Shown here: positions 18,311 through 27,120 of the stretch, one piece after another
Layout of the letters: every line of letters starts with the position of its first letter
Numbering within the stretch: position 1 is the first letter of the stretch
DNA from: Polymorphospora lycopeni
Lineage (GTDB): Bacteria > Actinomycetota > Actinomycetes > Mycobacteriales > Micromonosporaceae
Assembly (NCBI RefSeq): GCF_042237075.1
Contig: NZ_JBCGDC010000008.1
Span: 45,665-109,664 of the forward strand
DNA length: 64,000 nt
Direction: 5' to 3'
Position numbers and translations under genes: made by a program
Notes under the pieces: generated by a model
The model's database searches: none
What the model saw: the letters and a program-made list of their open reading frames with translations, nothing else
Told to the model about the DNA's origin: nothing

Positions 18311-19690
18311 CTAGATGAGGCCGTGCGCGAGCATCGCCTCGGCCACCCGCCGGAAGCCGTCGATGTTCGCCCCGGCGACGTAGTTGCCCGGCATGCCGTA
18401 TTCCTCGGCGGTGGTGTGGCAGCGGGCGTGGATGTCGGACATGATCTCCCGCAGCCGCTGCTCGGAGTGGGCGAACGTCCACGAGTCGCGGCTCGCGTTC
18501 TGCTGCATCTCCAGCGCGCTGGCGGCCACCCCGCCGGCGTTGGCGGCCTTGCCCGGCCCGAACCGGACGCCGGCCTCGGCGAACGCGCGGACCGCGTCCG
18601 GGCGGGTCGGCATGTTCGCGCCCTCGACGACGATGGTGCAGCCGCCGTCGATGAGGGCCGCCGCCTCGGCCGCGCCGATCTCGTTCTGCGTCGCGCTCGG
18701 GAGCGCGACCTCGCACGGCACCTCCCACACCGACCGGCCGGCGACGAACGAGGCGTGCCGGCGGTGCGTCACGTACTCGTCGATCCGGGCCCGCCGGACC
18801 TCCTTGAGGTCCTTGAGCAGGTCGAGGTCGATGCCCTTGTCGTCGTGTACGTAGCCGGAGGAGTCCGAACACGCCACGACGGTGCCGCCGAGCTGCCGCA
18901 CCTTCTCGATCGCGTAGATCGCCACGTTGCCCGACCCGGATACCACGACCCGCTTGCCCTCGAAGCTGTCGCCGGTGACGCGCAGCATCTCCTCGGCGAA
19001 GAACACCGTGCCGTACCCGGTCGCCTCCCGGCGCACCTGGGCACCGCCGTAGGTCAGCCCCTTGCCGGTCAGCACCCCGGACTCGTAGCGGTTCGTGACG
19101 CGCTTGTACTGGCCGAACAGGTATCCGATCTCCCGCCCGCCGACGCCGATGTCACCGGCGGGCACGTCGGTGTACTCGCCGATGTGCCGGTACAGCTCGG
19201 TCATGAACGACTGGCAGAACCGCATCACCTCACGGTCCGAGCGCCCCTTCGGGTCGAAGTCCGAGCCGCCCTTGCCGCCGCCGATCGGCATCCCGGTCAG
19301 CGCGTTCTTGAACAACTGCTCGAAGCCGAGGAACTTCACGATGCCCAGGTAGACCGACGGGTGGAAGCGCAGCCCGCCCTTGTAGGGGCCGAGCGCGCTG
19401 TTGAACTCCACCCGGAACCCGCGGTTGATGTGCACCTCGCCGCGGTCGTCCTCCCACGGCACCCGGAAGATGATCTGCCGTTCCGGTTCGCAGATCCGCT
19501 CGATGATCTTCGCGTCGGCGTACTCGGGATGCCGGGTCAGGGCGGGTACGACACTGTCCAGCACCTCGCGCACCGCCTGGTGGAACTCGGCCTCGCCGGG
19601 GTTGCGACGCACCACGTCGGCGAAGATCGTTTCCAGCCTGTCCCGTGCGTCGAGCCTGTCCCGTGCGTCGAGCCTGTCCCGTGCCGTCAC
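18311..19690 (-). CDS. gdhA: NADP-type glutamate dehydrogenase
   Basis: This 459-aa hexameric glutamate dehydrogenase makes glutamate from 2-oxoglutarate and ammonia. The catalytic stretch GGLRFHPSVYLGIVKFLGFE, the Lys loop PIGGGKGGSDFDPKG and AGDIGVGGREI are conserved, and the NADP fold contains VVSGSGNVA. I prefer the GTG at 19690 because GGGAGG lies six bases upstream; the ATG at 19717 has a weak site. The N-terminus repeats ARDRLD three times, encoded by 18-bp direct repeats. It is monocistronic. Confidence 0.93.
   Translation of the reverse strand: MTARDRLDARDRLDARDRLETIFADVVRRNPGEAEFHQAVREVLDSVVPALTRHPEYADAKIIERICEPERQIIFRVPWEDDRGEVHINRGFRVEFNSALGPYKGGLRFHPSVYLGIVKFLGFEQLFKNALTGMPIGGGKGGSDFDPKGRSDREVMRFCQSFMTELYRHIGEYTDVPAGDIGVGGREIGYLFGQYKRVTNRYESGVLTGKGLTYGGAQVRREATGYGTVFFAEEMLRVTGDSFEGKRVVVSGSGNVAIYAIEKVRQLGGTVVACSDSSGYVHDDKGIDLDLLKDLKEVRRARIDEYVTHRRHASFVAGRSVWEVPCEVALPSATQNEIGAAEAAALIDGGCTIVVEGANMPTRPDAVRAFAEAGVRFGPGKAANAGGVAASALEMQQNASRDSWTFAHSEQRLREIMSDIHARCHTTAEEYGMPGNYVAGANIDGFRRVAEAMLAHGLI
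19635..19688. repeat. Three 18-bp tandem repeats in the gdhA 5' end
   Basis: The unit AGCCTGTCCCGTGCGTCG is repeated at 19635 and 19653, with a slightly changed third copy from 19671. It encodes three in-frame ARDRLD hexapeptides at the enzyme N-terminus. Copy number could vary by slippage without breaking the frame. Confidence 0.8.
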
Positions 19691-19864
19691 CCGGTTCCTC
19701 CCGCGTCCGTCACCCATTTTCCCAGCTCAGACCCTACGACATCGGCGTACTCGGATCTCCTGCCGTGTGGGCACAGGTGGCGACGCGGATTCGCGTGTCG
19801 CGCGGGCGCCGCCCGGTGCCGGATGACTAGACTGTGCGCTCGTACGTCTGTGCTATTCGGGGGG

Positions 19865-20059
19865 ATGGCTGTGCGCTCCGCTGAACCTTTGCACCTCGGT
19901 TGGATCTTCCGTCCCGAGCACCGCGACGGTGGTGCCGACCACGCCGGCAAGCGGGTCCACTCCGTCGGGCGGGCGCTCGACCCCGACGGCCGGATCGAGG
20001 TGATCCTGACCGACGGCGCGCGGGTGCGGGCCTACCGCCGGGAGATAGTCCCAGGTTGA
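19865..20059 (+). CDS. Small conserved-looking protein, unknown
   Basis: This is a 64-aa ORF with coding-like third positions and the sequence core LGWIFRPEHRDGGADHAGKR, then DGRIEVILTDGARVRAYRRE. It has no signal or membrane segment. The ATG at 19865 follows a run of G directly; a GTG at 19871 would have better spacing. It is divergent from gdhA. I do not recognise the family. Confidence 0.5.
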   Translation: MAVRSAEPLHLGWIFRPEHRDGGADHAGKRVHSVGRALDPDGRIEVILTDGARVRAYRREIVPG

Positions 20060-20162
20060 CGGCGACCCCACCGACATCGACCGACCCCGGGTACGCCGCG
20101 GCGGCGACGGGTGCCATAGTGGCGACTCTGTTGAACGTGACGGGCGGTACGGAGGCGGGCCG

Positions 20163-20504
20163 GTGGGCAGGATCGGCGAGGTGTGGCAGCTACGTCGGGG
20201 CGACGAGGTGCTGGGTGAGATCACAGTCACCGACGCCGACTTCCCCTGGCTGGGCGGCTGCTTCGCGGCCCGGCCCGGGTTCGCCGAGGTCGCACCCCTG
20301 TTCGCCGAGGAGGTCGCGCTGGCGACCGTGCTCGAGGACGACGACAGCGCGGCCGCCGTCGAGGCGTGGGAGACGGCGTACGACCGCATCACGACGCTGA
20401 TGACGCTGGTGGCGCCGTCCGGTCCGGTCGCCGAGTTCCTGCTGCACATGGGCGCCGGCGAGTGCTGGTTCCGGTGGAGCGACGAGCCGCTCACCCGGGA
20501 GTGA
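20163..20504 (+). CDS. Hypothetical acidic protein
   Basis: This is a 113-aa acidic soluble protein (start GTG, GGAGG nine bases upstream). Visible segments are GEVWQLRRGDEVLGEITVTD, then a helical acidic middle, and a Trp-rich end ECWFRWSDEP. It has no known motif. It is followed 77 bp later by the ECF sigma gene on the same strand. Confidence 0.6.
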   Translation: MGRIGEVWQLRRGDEVLGEITVTDADFPWLGGCFAARPGFAEVAPLFAEEVALATVLEDDDSAAAVEAWETAYDRITTLMTLVAPSGPVAEFLLHMGAGECWFRWSDEPLTRE

Positions 20505-20581
20505 CCCGACGTCGACCGACCGGGTGATCCGGCCGCCGGTAGAGTCCGGCACATGGTCCACGTCTCCAGGCGTCCCGCTCC

Positions 20582-21478
20582 GTGAGCCGTGAGGCGCTTT
20601 TCGAGGGACAGCGGGGTCGGCTGACGGCACTGGCCTACCGCATGCTCGGCTCGTGGACCGACGCCGAGGACGTGGTGCAGGACGTCGCGGTCGAGTGGTG
20701 GGTCGGCGCGGACGACGTGGCGAACCCGGGCGGGTGGCTGACGAGGACGACGGTGCGCCGCGCGATCGACGCGCTGCGCAGACGCCAACGTGAGTCGAGC
20801 TACGTCGGCCCGTGGCTGCCCGAGCCGGTCGTCGTCGACCGGCAGCCGGCGGCCGCCGACCTGGTCGAGGCGGGGGAGACCCTGTCGACGGCGTTCCTGA
20901 TGATCGCCGAGACGCTGACCCCGCCGCAGCGGGCGGTCGTGGTCCTGCGGTCGCTGGGCTACCGCCACGACGAGATCGCCGGGGTCCTCGACATCACCCC
21001 GGCGGCCGCCCGGCAACACCACGCCAGGGCTGTGCGGACACTCGACCGGCACGGGGCACCGACCGGGAACGGCGCCGTCGACCGGGCCGGCGACGAGGCC
21101 GTCACGCGGTCGCTGCTGGTGGCGTTCCTGTCGGCGGCCCGCGACGGTGATCTCGACGCGCTCGTCGCGCTGCTGCACGACGACGTCGTCGCGTACAACG
21201 ACGGGGGCGGCCGGCGGCGCGCGGCCCGCAACCCGCTGTTCGGTCCGGCGAAGGTGGCCCGCTTCGTCATCGCGGTCAGCGGGATGTCCGCCCGGCGCGC
21301 CGCGCGGCTGGTCACCGTCAACGGCACGCCGGGCGCGATCGTCACCCTGGCCGGCGCAGTCCACGTCATCTCGATACAGGTGCGTGACGGCCGGATCCAC
21401 CGGATCTTCGACGTGTCCAACCCGGACAAGCACGGTGCCGTCCGGGGCCCGGTCGCGCCGGATCCGGCGGCCGCCTAG
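20582..21478 (+). CDS. sigJ: ECF41-type RNA polymerase sigma factor
   Basis: This 298-aa extracytoplasmic-function sigma factor has region 2 (RLTALAYRMLGSWTDAEDVVQ) and region 4 (LTPPQRAVVVLRSLGYRHDEI) plus a fused SnoaL-like C-terminal domain (from about 175). The domain carries the ECF41 hallmarks DGGG (in YNDGGGRRRAARNPLFGP) and NPDK (in FDVSNPDK). In this group the extension replaces an anti-sigma factor and controls activity. It ends tail to tail with an AhpD-like gene, overlapping 4 nt, the classic ECF41 partner. The symbol follows the mycobacterial name. Confidence 0.85.
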   Translation: MSREALFEGQRGRLTALAYRMLGSWTDAEDVVQDVAVEWWVGADDVANPGGWLTRTTVRRAIDALRRRQRESSYVGPWLPEPVVVDRQPAAADLVEAGETLSTAFLMIAETLTPPQRAVVVLRSLGYRHDEIAGVLDITPAAARQHHARAVRTLDRHGAPTGNGAVDRAGDEAVTRSLLVAFLSAARDGDLDALVALLHDDVVAYNDGGGRRRAARNPLFGPAKVARFVIAVSGMSARRAARLVTVNGTPGAIVTLAGAVHVISIQVRDGRIHRIFDVSNPDKHGAVRGPVAPDPAAA

Positions 21479-21915
21479 CCGGCCAGGGGCGGCGGGGCCG
21501 TGAGCGTGCTGACGCAGATGCGGTTCCACACGTTGATCGTCCCGATCGCGAGCACCAGATCGGACAGTTCCCGCTCCGGGAACAGGCGGGCCGCCTCGTC
21601 CCAGACCTCGTCGTCGAGGCCGGTGGCGATCAGGGTGATCGCCTCGGTCAGGGCCAGCGCCGCCCGCTCCCGCTCGGTGAAGAAGCCGGTGTCCCGCCAG
21701 GCGCTGACCGCGTAGATCCGCCGGGTGGGCTGGCCCAGCTTCTCCAGGTCGGTGGCGTGCATGTCGACGCAGTACGCGCAGCCGTTGAGCTGCGAGGCGC
21801 GCAGCTTCACGAGGTCGAACAGGATGTCGTCGAGGTTTTCCCGCACGTACCGGTCCAGGTCCGCCACGGCCTGGAAGCCCTGCGGCGCGTGCTGGCTGAT
21901 GTTCAAGCGTGCCAT
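21475..21915 (-). CDS. Carboxymuconolactone decarboxylase/AhpD-like protein
   Basis: This is a 146-aa alkylhydroperoxidase-D-like protein. The core LVKLRASQLNGCAYCVDMHA contains the CxxC and His (CAYCVDMH) of the thiol-peroxidase-reductase active site. Such proteins are the usual ECF41 partner (COE) and probable main target. ATG 21915 has AAGGACG upstream. A matching ECF41 promoter lies at 21984-22010. Its physiological substrate is unknown. Confidence 0.88.
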   Translation of the reverse strand: MARLNISQHAPQGFQAVADLDRYVRENLDDILFDLVKLRASQLNGCAYCVDMHATDLEKLGQPTRRIYAVSAWRDTGFFTERERAALALTEAITLIATGLDDEVWDEAARLFPERELSDLVLAIGTINVWNRICVSTLTAPPPLAG

Positions 21916-21983
21916 CGTCGTCCTTACCTTGCCGGCGTCGCCCGCCCGGGCGACGGGAGGGCGGGATGCCCTCCGCAACGGTT

Positions 21984-22010
21984 GTCGACGGCGGGGCCGC
22001 GGGTGTGACA
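21984..22010 (-). promoter_or_regulatory. Candidate ECF41 promoter of the AhpD-like gene
   Basis: Read on the minus strand, TGTCACA (22010-22004) is followed after 16 nt by CGAC (21987-21984). This matches the ECF41 consensus TGTCACA-N16-CGTC with one change. The site is about 70 bp before the AhpD-like start and just past the LysR stop. Confidence 0.55.
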
Positions 22011-22016
22011 GACGGG

Positions 22017-22880
22017 TCAACCAACCGGCGGCCGGTACGTCCCGCGGACGAGGTCGAGCAGGTCGCCGAGGTACGCGGGCGGGTCGTCGCGCCACCACGC
22101 GAGCCAGACCGGCAGCGGCGGCGCGTCGCGCAGCGGCCGGTACGCCACCCCCGGCCGGGGATTCTGGTTCGCGGTGGCCTCGGAGGTGATCCCGACGGCC
22201 TGCCCGGCGGCGATCAGGGTGAGCCACTCGTCCACGCTGTGCGTGATGCGGATGGTGGTCGGGGCGGCGTCGGCCGGCCACATGTCCGGCGTGGTCGTCC
22301 CGGTGCGGTCGTCGATCGCCACCGGGTACCGGGCCAGGTCCGCGATCCGTACGGCCCGGCGCCGGGCCAGCCGGTTGTCGGTGGCCACGGCGGCGTAGCG
22401 GGCCTCGACGCCCACCTGCGCGGTGTCGAAGCGCGGGTCGTGCAGGGGCCGGCGGACCACCGCCACGTCCGCGGCGCCCTCGGCGAGCCCGGCGCTGGCG
22501 GTGGGCGACTGCACGAACACCAGCGGCAGCCGGGGGTGCGCCGCCGCCCACGCCTTCTGCAGCCGCCGGGTGTGCCGGCCCAGGGCCGCCCACGCGTAGC
22601 CGATCCGCAGTTCGGTGCGGGACTGTTCGACGATCCGGTGCAGGGCGGCCACCTCGTCGAGCACGCTGCGGGCCCGGGCCAGGACCTGCGCCCCGGTCGC
22701 GGTCAGCGCGACGTGGCGGGTGGTGCGCTGGAGCAGCCGGGCGCCGAGCGCCACCTCCAGGGCGGCGACGCCACGCGAGACCGCGGCCTGCGACACGCCC
22801 AGCGCCGTGGCGGCCCCGGTGAACGTGCCCGCGTCGACGACCGCGACGAGTGCCCGCAGGTGCCGCAGCTCGACATCCAT
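22017..22880 (-). CDS. LysR-family regulator
   Basis: This 287-aa LysR protein has the N-terminal helix-turn-helix ELRHLRALVAVVDAGTFTGA followed by ALGVSQAAVSRGVAALE and a periplasmic-binding-like effector domain. ATG 22880. It is divergent from an EamA transporter with 67 bp between, which contains GCGT-N9-ACGC (22888-22904) as a possible box. By the usual LysR rule it likely controls that exporter. The effector is unknown. Confidence 0.87.
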   Translation of the reverse strand: MDVELRHLRALVAVVDAGTFTGAATALGVSQAAVSRGVAALEVALGARLLQRTTRHVALTATGAQVLARARSVLDEVAALHRIVEQSRTELRIGYAWAALGRHTRRLQKAWAAAHPRLPLVFVQSPTASAGLAEGAADVAVVRRPLHDPRFDTAQVGVEARYAAVATDNRLARRRAVRIADLARYPVAIDDRTGTTTPDMWPADAAPTTIRITHSVDEWLTLIAAGQAVGITSEATANQNPRPGVAYRPLRDAPPLPVWLAWWRDDPPAYLGDLLDLVRGTYRPPVG

Positions 22881-22947
22881 ACGCCCAGCGTATAGCTGTG
22901 ACGCGGACGCATTTCCGGTCCCCGCCGACCGCGCGGACAGTCGGGGC

Positions 22948-23880
22948 ATGACCTCCGAGATCACCGGCACCGGCCGGACCCCGTCGCTCGGCGGGCTGGC
23001 GACGATGCTCGCCAGCGCGACCAGCAGCCAGGTCGGTGCCGCCGTCGGCGCGCAGGCGTTCGCCACCGTCGGGCCGGCCGGGGTCGTCGCCGTCCGGCAG
23101 CTCGTCGCGGCCGCCGTCCTGCTGCCGGCCGTCCGGCCGGACCTGCGCCGCTTCACCTGGCCACAGTGGTGGCCGACGCTGCTGCTCGGAGTCGTCTTCG
23201 CCACGATGAACCTGAGCCTCTACAGCGCGGTCGACCGGATCGGGCTCGGCCTGGCCGTCACCCTGGAGTTCCTCGGCCCGCTCGCGGTCGCCCTGGCCGG
23301 CTCGCGTACCCGGCTCGACCTGGCCTGCGTGGCCGGCGCCGCCGTCGGGGTGTACCTCCTGGTGCTGCCCGGACCCGCCAGTGACCTTCCCGGCGTCGGC
23401 CTCGGCCTGCTCGCGGGCGCCTGCTGGGCGGCGTACATCCTGCTCAACCGCCTGCTCGGGAGCCGGCTGCCCGGTCTGCAGGCGCCCGCCGCCGCCACCG
23501 CCGTGTCCGCGCTCGCCTGCCTGCCGGTCGCCGTCGTCCTGCTCGTCCAGGGCCGGCTGCACGGCGGCGGGGTCCTGTTCGCGGCGGTCGCCGGCCTGCT
23601 CAGCTCGGTCGTGCCGTACGCCGCCGACCTGATCGTGTTGCGCCGGGTGCCCGCGCGCCTCTTCGGCGTGGTGATGAGCGTCCATCCGGTGCTGGCCGCG
23701 CTCGCCGGCCTGGTCCTGCTCCACCAGGTGCTCGACCCGCACGAGTGGGCCGGCATCGCGATCGTCGTCGCCGTCAACGCGTTCGCCGTCGCGGCCCGGG
23801 CCGGCGGGCCCGCGTCGGACGGCGCCGGATCTGACGGCGCCGGATCTGACGGCGCTACGCCGGACGGCCCGACGCTCTAG
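22948..23880 (+). CDS. EamA/RhtA-like transporter
   Basis: This 310-aa drug/metabolite transporter has ten membrane segments in two EamA halves; the second half begins near GLGLLAGACWAAYILLNRLL. RhtA-like members export amino acids such as threonine or homoserine. The C-terminal tail repeats SDGAG through short direct DNA repeats and is probably disordered. ATG 22948, with the LysR gene on the opposite strand. The substrate is not proven. Confidence 0.82.
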   Translation: MTSEITGTGRTPSLGGLATMLASATSSQVGAAVGAQAFATVGPAGVVAVRQLVAAAVLLPAVRPDLRRFTWPQWWPTLLLGVVFATMNLSLYSAVDRIGLGLAVTLEFLGPLAVALAGSRTRLDLACVAGAAVGVYLLVLPGPASDLPGVGLGLLAGACWAAYILLNRLLGSRLPGLQAPAAATAVSALACLPVAVVLLVQGRLHGGGVLFAAVAGLLSSVVPYAADLIVLRRVPARLFGVVMSVHPVLAALAGLVLLHQVLDPHEWAGIAIVVAVNAFAVAARAGGPASDGAGSDGAGSDGATPDGPTL

Positions 23881-23889
23881 GCTCGTCCG

Positions 23890-24543
23890 ATGCGGATCCT
23901 GGTTTACAGCCGCACGGGCGGGTTCCGGCACGACTCGATCCCGGCCGGGGTGGCGGCCCTGACGACACTCGGCCGCCGGCACGGGTTCGAGGTCGTCGCG
24001 ACCGAGGACCCGGCCGTCCTGACCCCGGCGGGGCTCGCCGGCCACGCCGCGGTGGCGTTCCTGAGCACCAGCGGGACGATCTCCGACGACCCGGCCGCCC
24101 GGGCGGCGCTGGAAGGCTACGTCCGCGGCGGCGGTGGCTACGTCGGCATCCACGGCGCGGCCACCACCGAATACGACTGGCCGTTCTACGGCGCCCTGGT
24201 GGGTGCCTGGTTCGACCGGCACCCGGTGGTGCAGCCCGGCCGGATCGTCGTCGAGGACCACGACCACCCGGCGACCGCGCACCTGCCGCCGATCTGGGAA
24301 CGCACCGACGAGTGGTACGACTTCCGCACCAACCCGCGCCCGTCGGTGCGGGTGCTGCTGCGGGTCGACGAGACGTCGTACGAGGGCGGCCGGATGGGCG
24401 CCGACCACCCGATCGCCTGGTGCCACGAGAATCTCGGCGGCCGGTCGTTCTACACCGGGCTCGGGCACACCGTCGGGTCGTACGAGGAGCCGGCGGTGCT
24501 GGCCCACCTGCTCGGCGGGATCCGGTACGCCACCGGCGGCTGA
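23890..24543 (+). CDS. ThuA-like domain protein
   Basis: This 217-aa protein covers the full ThuA-like (class I amidotransferase-fold) domain. Visible motifs are VYSRTGGFRHDSIPAG at the N-terminus, VGIHGAATTEYDWPFYGALV, WFDRHP and PIAWCHENLGGRSFYTGLGH. The family occurs in trehalose and other disaccharide catabolism, often with Gfo/Idh oxidoreductases and TIM-barrel isomerases, as found here at 26.4-28.2 kb. It starts 10 nt after the EamA stop, so it is possibly cotranscribed. Confidence 0.85.
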   Translation: MRILVYSRTGGFRHDSIPAGVAALTTLGRRHGFEVVATEDPAVLTPAGLAGHAAVAFLSTSGTISDDPAARAALEGYVRGGGGYVGIHGAATTEYDWPFYGALVGAWFDRHPVVQPGRIVVEDHDHPATAHLPPIWERTDEWYDFRTNPRPSVRVLLRVDETSYEGGRMGADHPIAWCHENLGGRSFYTGLGHTVGSYEEPAVLAHLLGGIRYATGG

Positions 24544-24554
24544 CGTCGCCCCCG

Positions 24555-26075
24555 TCAGACCGTCTGTGTCACCGGGTGCGGGCCGGCGACCGCCGCACCG
24601 GCCCGCCGCGCCGCACGCAGGCGGGTCAACCGCGCCACGACAACGGCCACACAGGACAGCACGATCGCGGTCCCGAGCACGTAGACCATCGGGAAGAGCC
24701 AGAGCACGAGCCGGTACGACACGATGTCGACCAGTCCCATCAGCGCCCCGACCAGCACCGGCAGCAGTGTCCCGAGCAGCCCGGACAGGACCAGCGGTGC
24801 CAGGCGCAGGACGATCCCACGGCCGGTCGTGTCCGTGCGCCGCCCGGCCCAGCGGCGGGCCCGCAGCAGCCCGACGCACCCGAGGATCAGCACGACACCG
24901 CTCAGCGCCGCCAGGAAGATGTTGACCCCGTCGTAGGGATTGGTGATCGCCTGTCGTGGCCCGCCGTCCAGGGCGGCGATCGCGTTGTGGGTCAGCAGCG
25001 TCGGTTCCCCCGCCGCGTTGGTCAGCGCCACCGCGCCCGTGCCGGTCCGCGGCGAGAACTCGATACTGGAGGCGTACGTCGCGAGGGTGCCGCCGTGCCC
25101 GACGAAGGGTTCGGTGTCGGACTCCGCCGACGTGTCGCGCCAGCCGAAGCCGTACTCGCCGGCCCGGTCGGGAACGTCGTGCATCGATCGCAGCGTCGGC
25201 TCCCGCAGCAGGCGTTCACCCGTCGCGGCGGAGGTGCCGTCACCGAGCTGGAACGCGAGCCACCGGCCCATGTCCGTGGCGGTGGAGACGATCCCGCCGC
25301 TGCCGGCGCAGGTACCCGGCATCTCGGGCACCGCGAGCCGGAGGGCCAGCACGGCGGAGAAGCCGTTGGTCAGCCCGTCGGGGCGCGCGTCGCAGAGGTT
25401 GGTCGACGTCGTCGAGGTCATGCCCAGCGGCGCGAACACCCGCTGACCGAGGTAGGCGTTGAACTCCGTCCCGGACGAGACCTCGACGATCCGCGCCAGG
25501 ATCCCGTAGCCGGTGTTGCTGTACTCCGTACGGGTCCCGGGTTCGGCGGCCAGCGAATGTCCGGCGACGGATTCGACGACCTCGGCCGGTGACCCGGCCG
25601 GCCGGGCGGCGTACTCCCTCGCCACGGCGGAGATCCCCGAGCGGTGGGTCAGCAGGTCGCGGACCGTGATCGACCGGTGCCCGGGGTCGCCCATGCGGAA
25701 GTCCGGCAGCACGTCGACGACGGGGTCGGTCAGCCCGAACCGGCCCGCGTCGACCTGCTGGAGCACCGCCAGGGCGGTGAACGCCTTGCTCATCGAGCCG
25801 ATCCGGAACAGCGTGTCGGCGTCGACCGGCCGCCCGGCGCCGTCCTCGCCGCGCACCAGCGTCCGCGGCGTCCCGCCGGCCAGGACCACCAGCGCCGCGC
25901 CGGGCGGCCGGACGTCGCGTACGTAGCCGTCGAGGACACTCTCGACCTCGGCCCGTTCCCACGCGCTCGCGGCCGGGGTGACGAGCGCCACCACCGGCAC
26001 CATCAACGCCAGAGTCAGCAACCATCGCCAGTGCCCGGGCCGCCCTGTTCGTTCCGTGGTGCCGCGTACCCGCAT
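24555..26075 (-). CDS. Serine hydrolase (beta-lactamase/class C family) with membrane tail
   Basis: This is a 506-aa exported hydrolase of the beta-lactamase/penicillin-binding-protein class C group (S12). A signal segment is at about 18-38. The catalytic motifs are SMSK (Ser94, Lys97), YSN (185-187) and GHGG late in the domain. The last 130 residues hold about four membrane helices, so the enzyme domain probably faces outward. Likely acts on peptides or esters rather than antibiotics. It is convergent with the ThuA-like gene. Confidence 0.85.
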   Translation of the reverse strand: MRVRGTTERTGRPGHWRWLLTLALMVPVVALVTPAASAWERAEVESVLDGYVRDVRPPGAALVVLAGGTPRTLVRGEDGAGRPVDADTLFRIGSMSKAFTALAVLQQVDAGRFGLTDPVVDVLPDFRMGDPGHRSITVRDLLTHRSGISAVAREYAARPAGSPAEVVESVAGHSLAAEPGTRTEYSNTGYGILARIVEVSSGTEFNAYLGQRVFAPLGMTSTTSTNLCDARPDGLTNGFSAVLALRLAVPEMPGTCAGSGGIVSTATDMGRWLAFQLGDGTSAATGERLLREPTLRSMHDVPDRAGEYGFGWRDTSAESDTEPFVGHGGTLATYASSIEFSPRTGTGAVALTNAAGEPTLLTHNAIAALDGGPRQAITNPYDGVNIFLAALSGVVLILGCVGLLRARRWAGRRTDTTGRGIVLRLAPLVLSGLLGTLLPVLVGALMGLVDIVSYRLVLWLFPMVYVLGTAIVLSCVAVVVARLTRLRAARRAGAAVAGPHPVTQTV

Positions 26076-26376
26076 CGTGGTTCCACCCTCTCGTCCCTCA
26101 CCCACGGCGGGGACGCTACGGAGCGTGGCGTCCGGACGGATCGGGAAGGCTCCGGAGATCCACCCGGAGATCCGCGGGCGCTCACCCCTAAGCGGCGGGT
26201 GGTGTGTGGTCAGGGTCTGCGGCCCGAGCCGTGGCACGACACGGCCGACCTCTCCGGATATCGTTGTCTGTCGATGACGGTGGGTGGCGGGCGTCGCATC
26301 CACCCGCACCGCCCCGGTGAAGACGACCACCCGGACCGGCCCGCCGGTCGGCCGGCCGGCCTCCCGAAGGGAAACC

Positions 26377-27120
26377 ATGACCTCCCTCGCCGTCCAGCTC
26401 TACAGCGTGCGGGAACCGCTCGCCGCCGACCGGCCGGGCACCCTGCGCCGGCTCGCCGACGCCGGATACCGGGCCGTGGAGCCGTTCGACACCCATGTCG
26501 ACCCGCACGGGCTACGGGCCGCGCTCGACCCGCTCGGGCTGGCCGTCTGCGCCACCCACGGCGACGTACTCGGACCGGACCGCGACGCGGTCCTCGCCGG
26601 CGCGGTCGTGCTCGGCACCGACACCGTCATCCAGCCCATGGCGCCGCCGCGGCGGTTCGCCGACCGCGCCGGGATCGAGGCGACCGCCCGCGACCTCAAC
26701 GCCGCCGCCGTCCGCGCCGCCGACCACGGACTGCGGCTCGGATACCACAACCACCACTGGGAACTGGCCTCCCGGATCGACGGCCGGCCGGCCCTGGAGG
26801 TCCTCGCCGACCTGCTCGCCCCCGAGGTGCTGCTCGAGGTCGACATCTACTGGGCCGCGACCGGCGGCGCCGACGTACCGGAACTCCTGGGTCGGCTCGG
26901 CGACCGGGTCCGCTATCTGCACGTCAAGGACGGCCCGGCGACCGAGGCCGGACCGATGACCGCCGTCGGCGCCGGGGTCGTCCCGGTCGTCGCCGCGCTC
27001 GCCGCCGCACCGGCGGCCCGGCGGATCGTCGAACTCGACCGTTGCGCCACCGACGTCCTCGAGGCGATCGAGGAGAGCCACCGATACCTGACCGCCCTGG
27101 AGCAGGGAGCACCGCGATGA
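26377..27120 (+). CDS. Sugar-phosphate isomerase/epimerase-like TIM barrel
   Basis: This is a 247-aa AP-endonuclease-2/xylose-isomerase-like barrel. Metal-binding positions visible are the His/Glu in YHNHHWEL, Asp in EVDIYW, His in LHVKD and Glu in IVELD. ATG 26377 follows GAAGGG. It overlaps the Gfo/Idh gene (ATGA), so the pair forms an operon acting on one sugar or keto-sugar, possibly a 3-ketoglycoside. The substrate is unknown. Confidence 0.85.
   Translation: MTSLAVQLYSVREPLAADRPGTLRRLADAGYRAVEPFDTHVDPHGLRAALDPLGLAVCATHGDVLGPDRDAVLAGAVVLGTDTVIQPMAPPRRFADRAGIEATARDLNAAAVRAADHGLRLGYHNHHWELASRIDGRPALEVLADLLAPEVLLEVDIYWAATGGADVPELLGRLGDRVRYLHVKDGPATEAGPMTAVGAGVVPVVAALAAAPAARRIVELDRCATDVLEAIEESHRYLTALEQGAPR

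Noticed and set aside
21916..24879. Upstream extension of the AhpD-like frame to more than 1100 codons
   Set aside because: The extension is low complexity and lies antisense to EamA and ThuA-like genes. The ATG at 21915 has a ribosome site and gives the family length.
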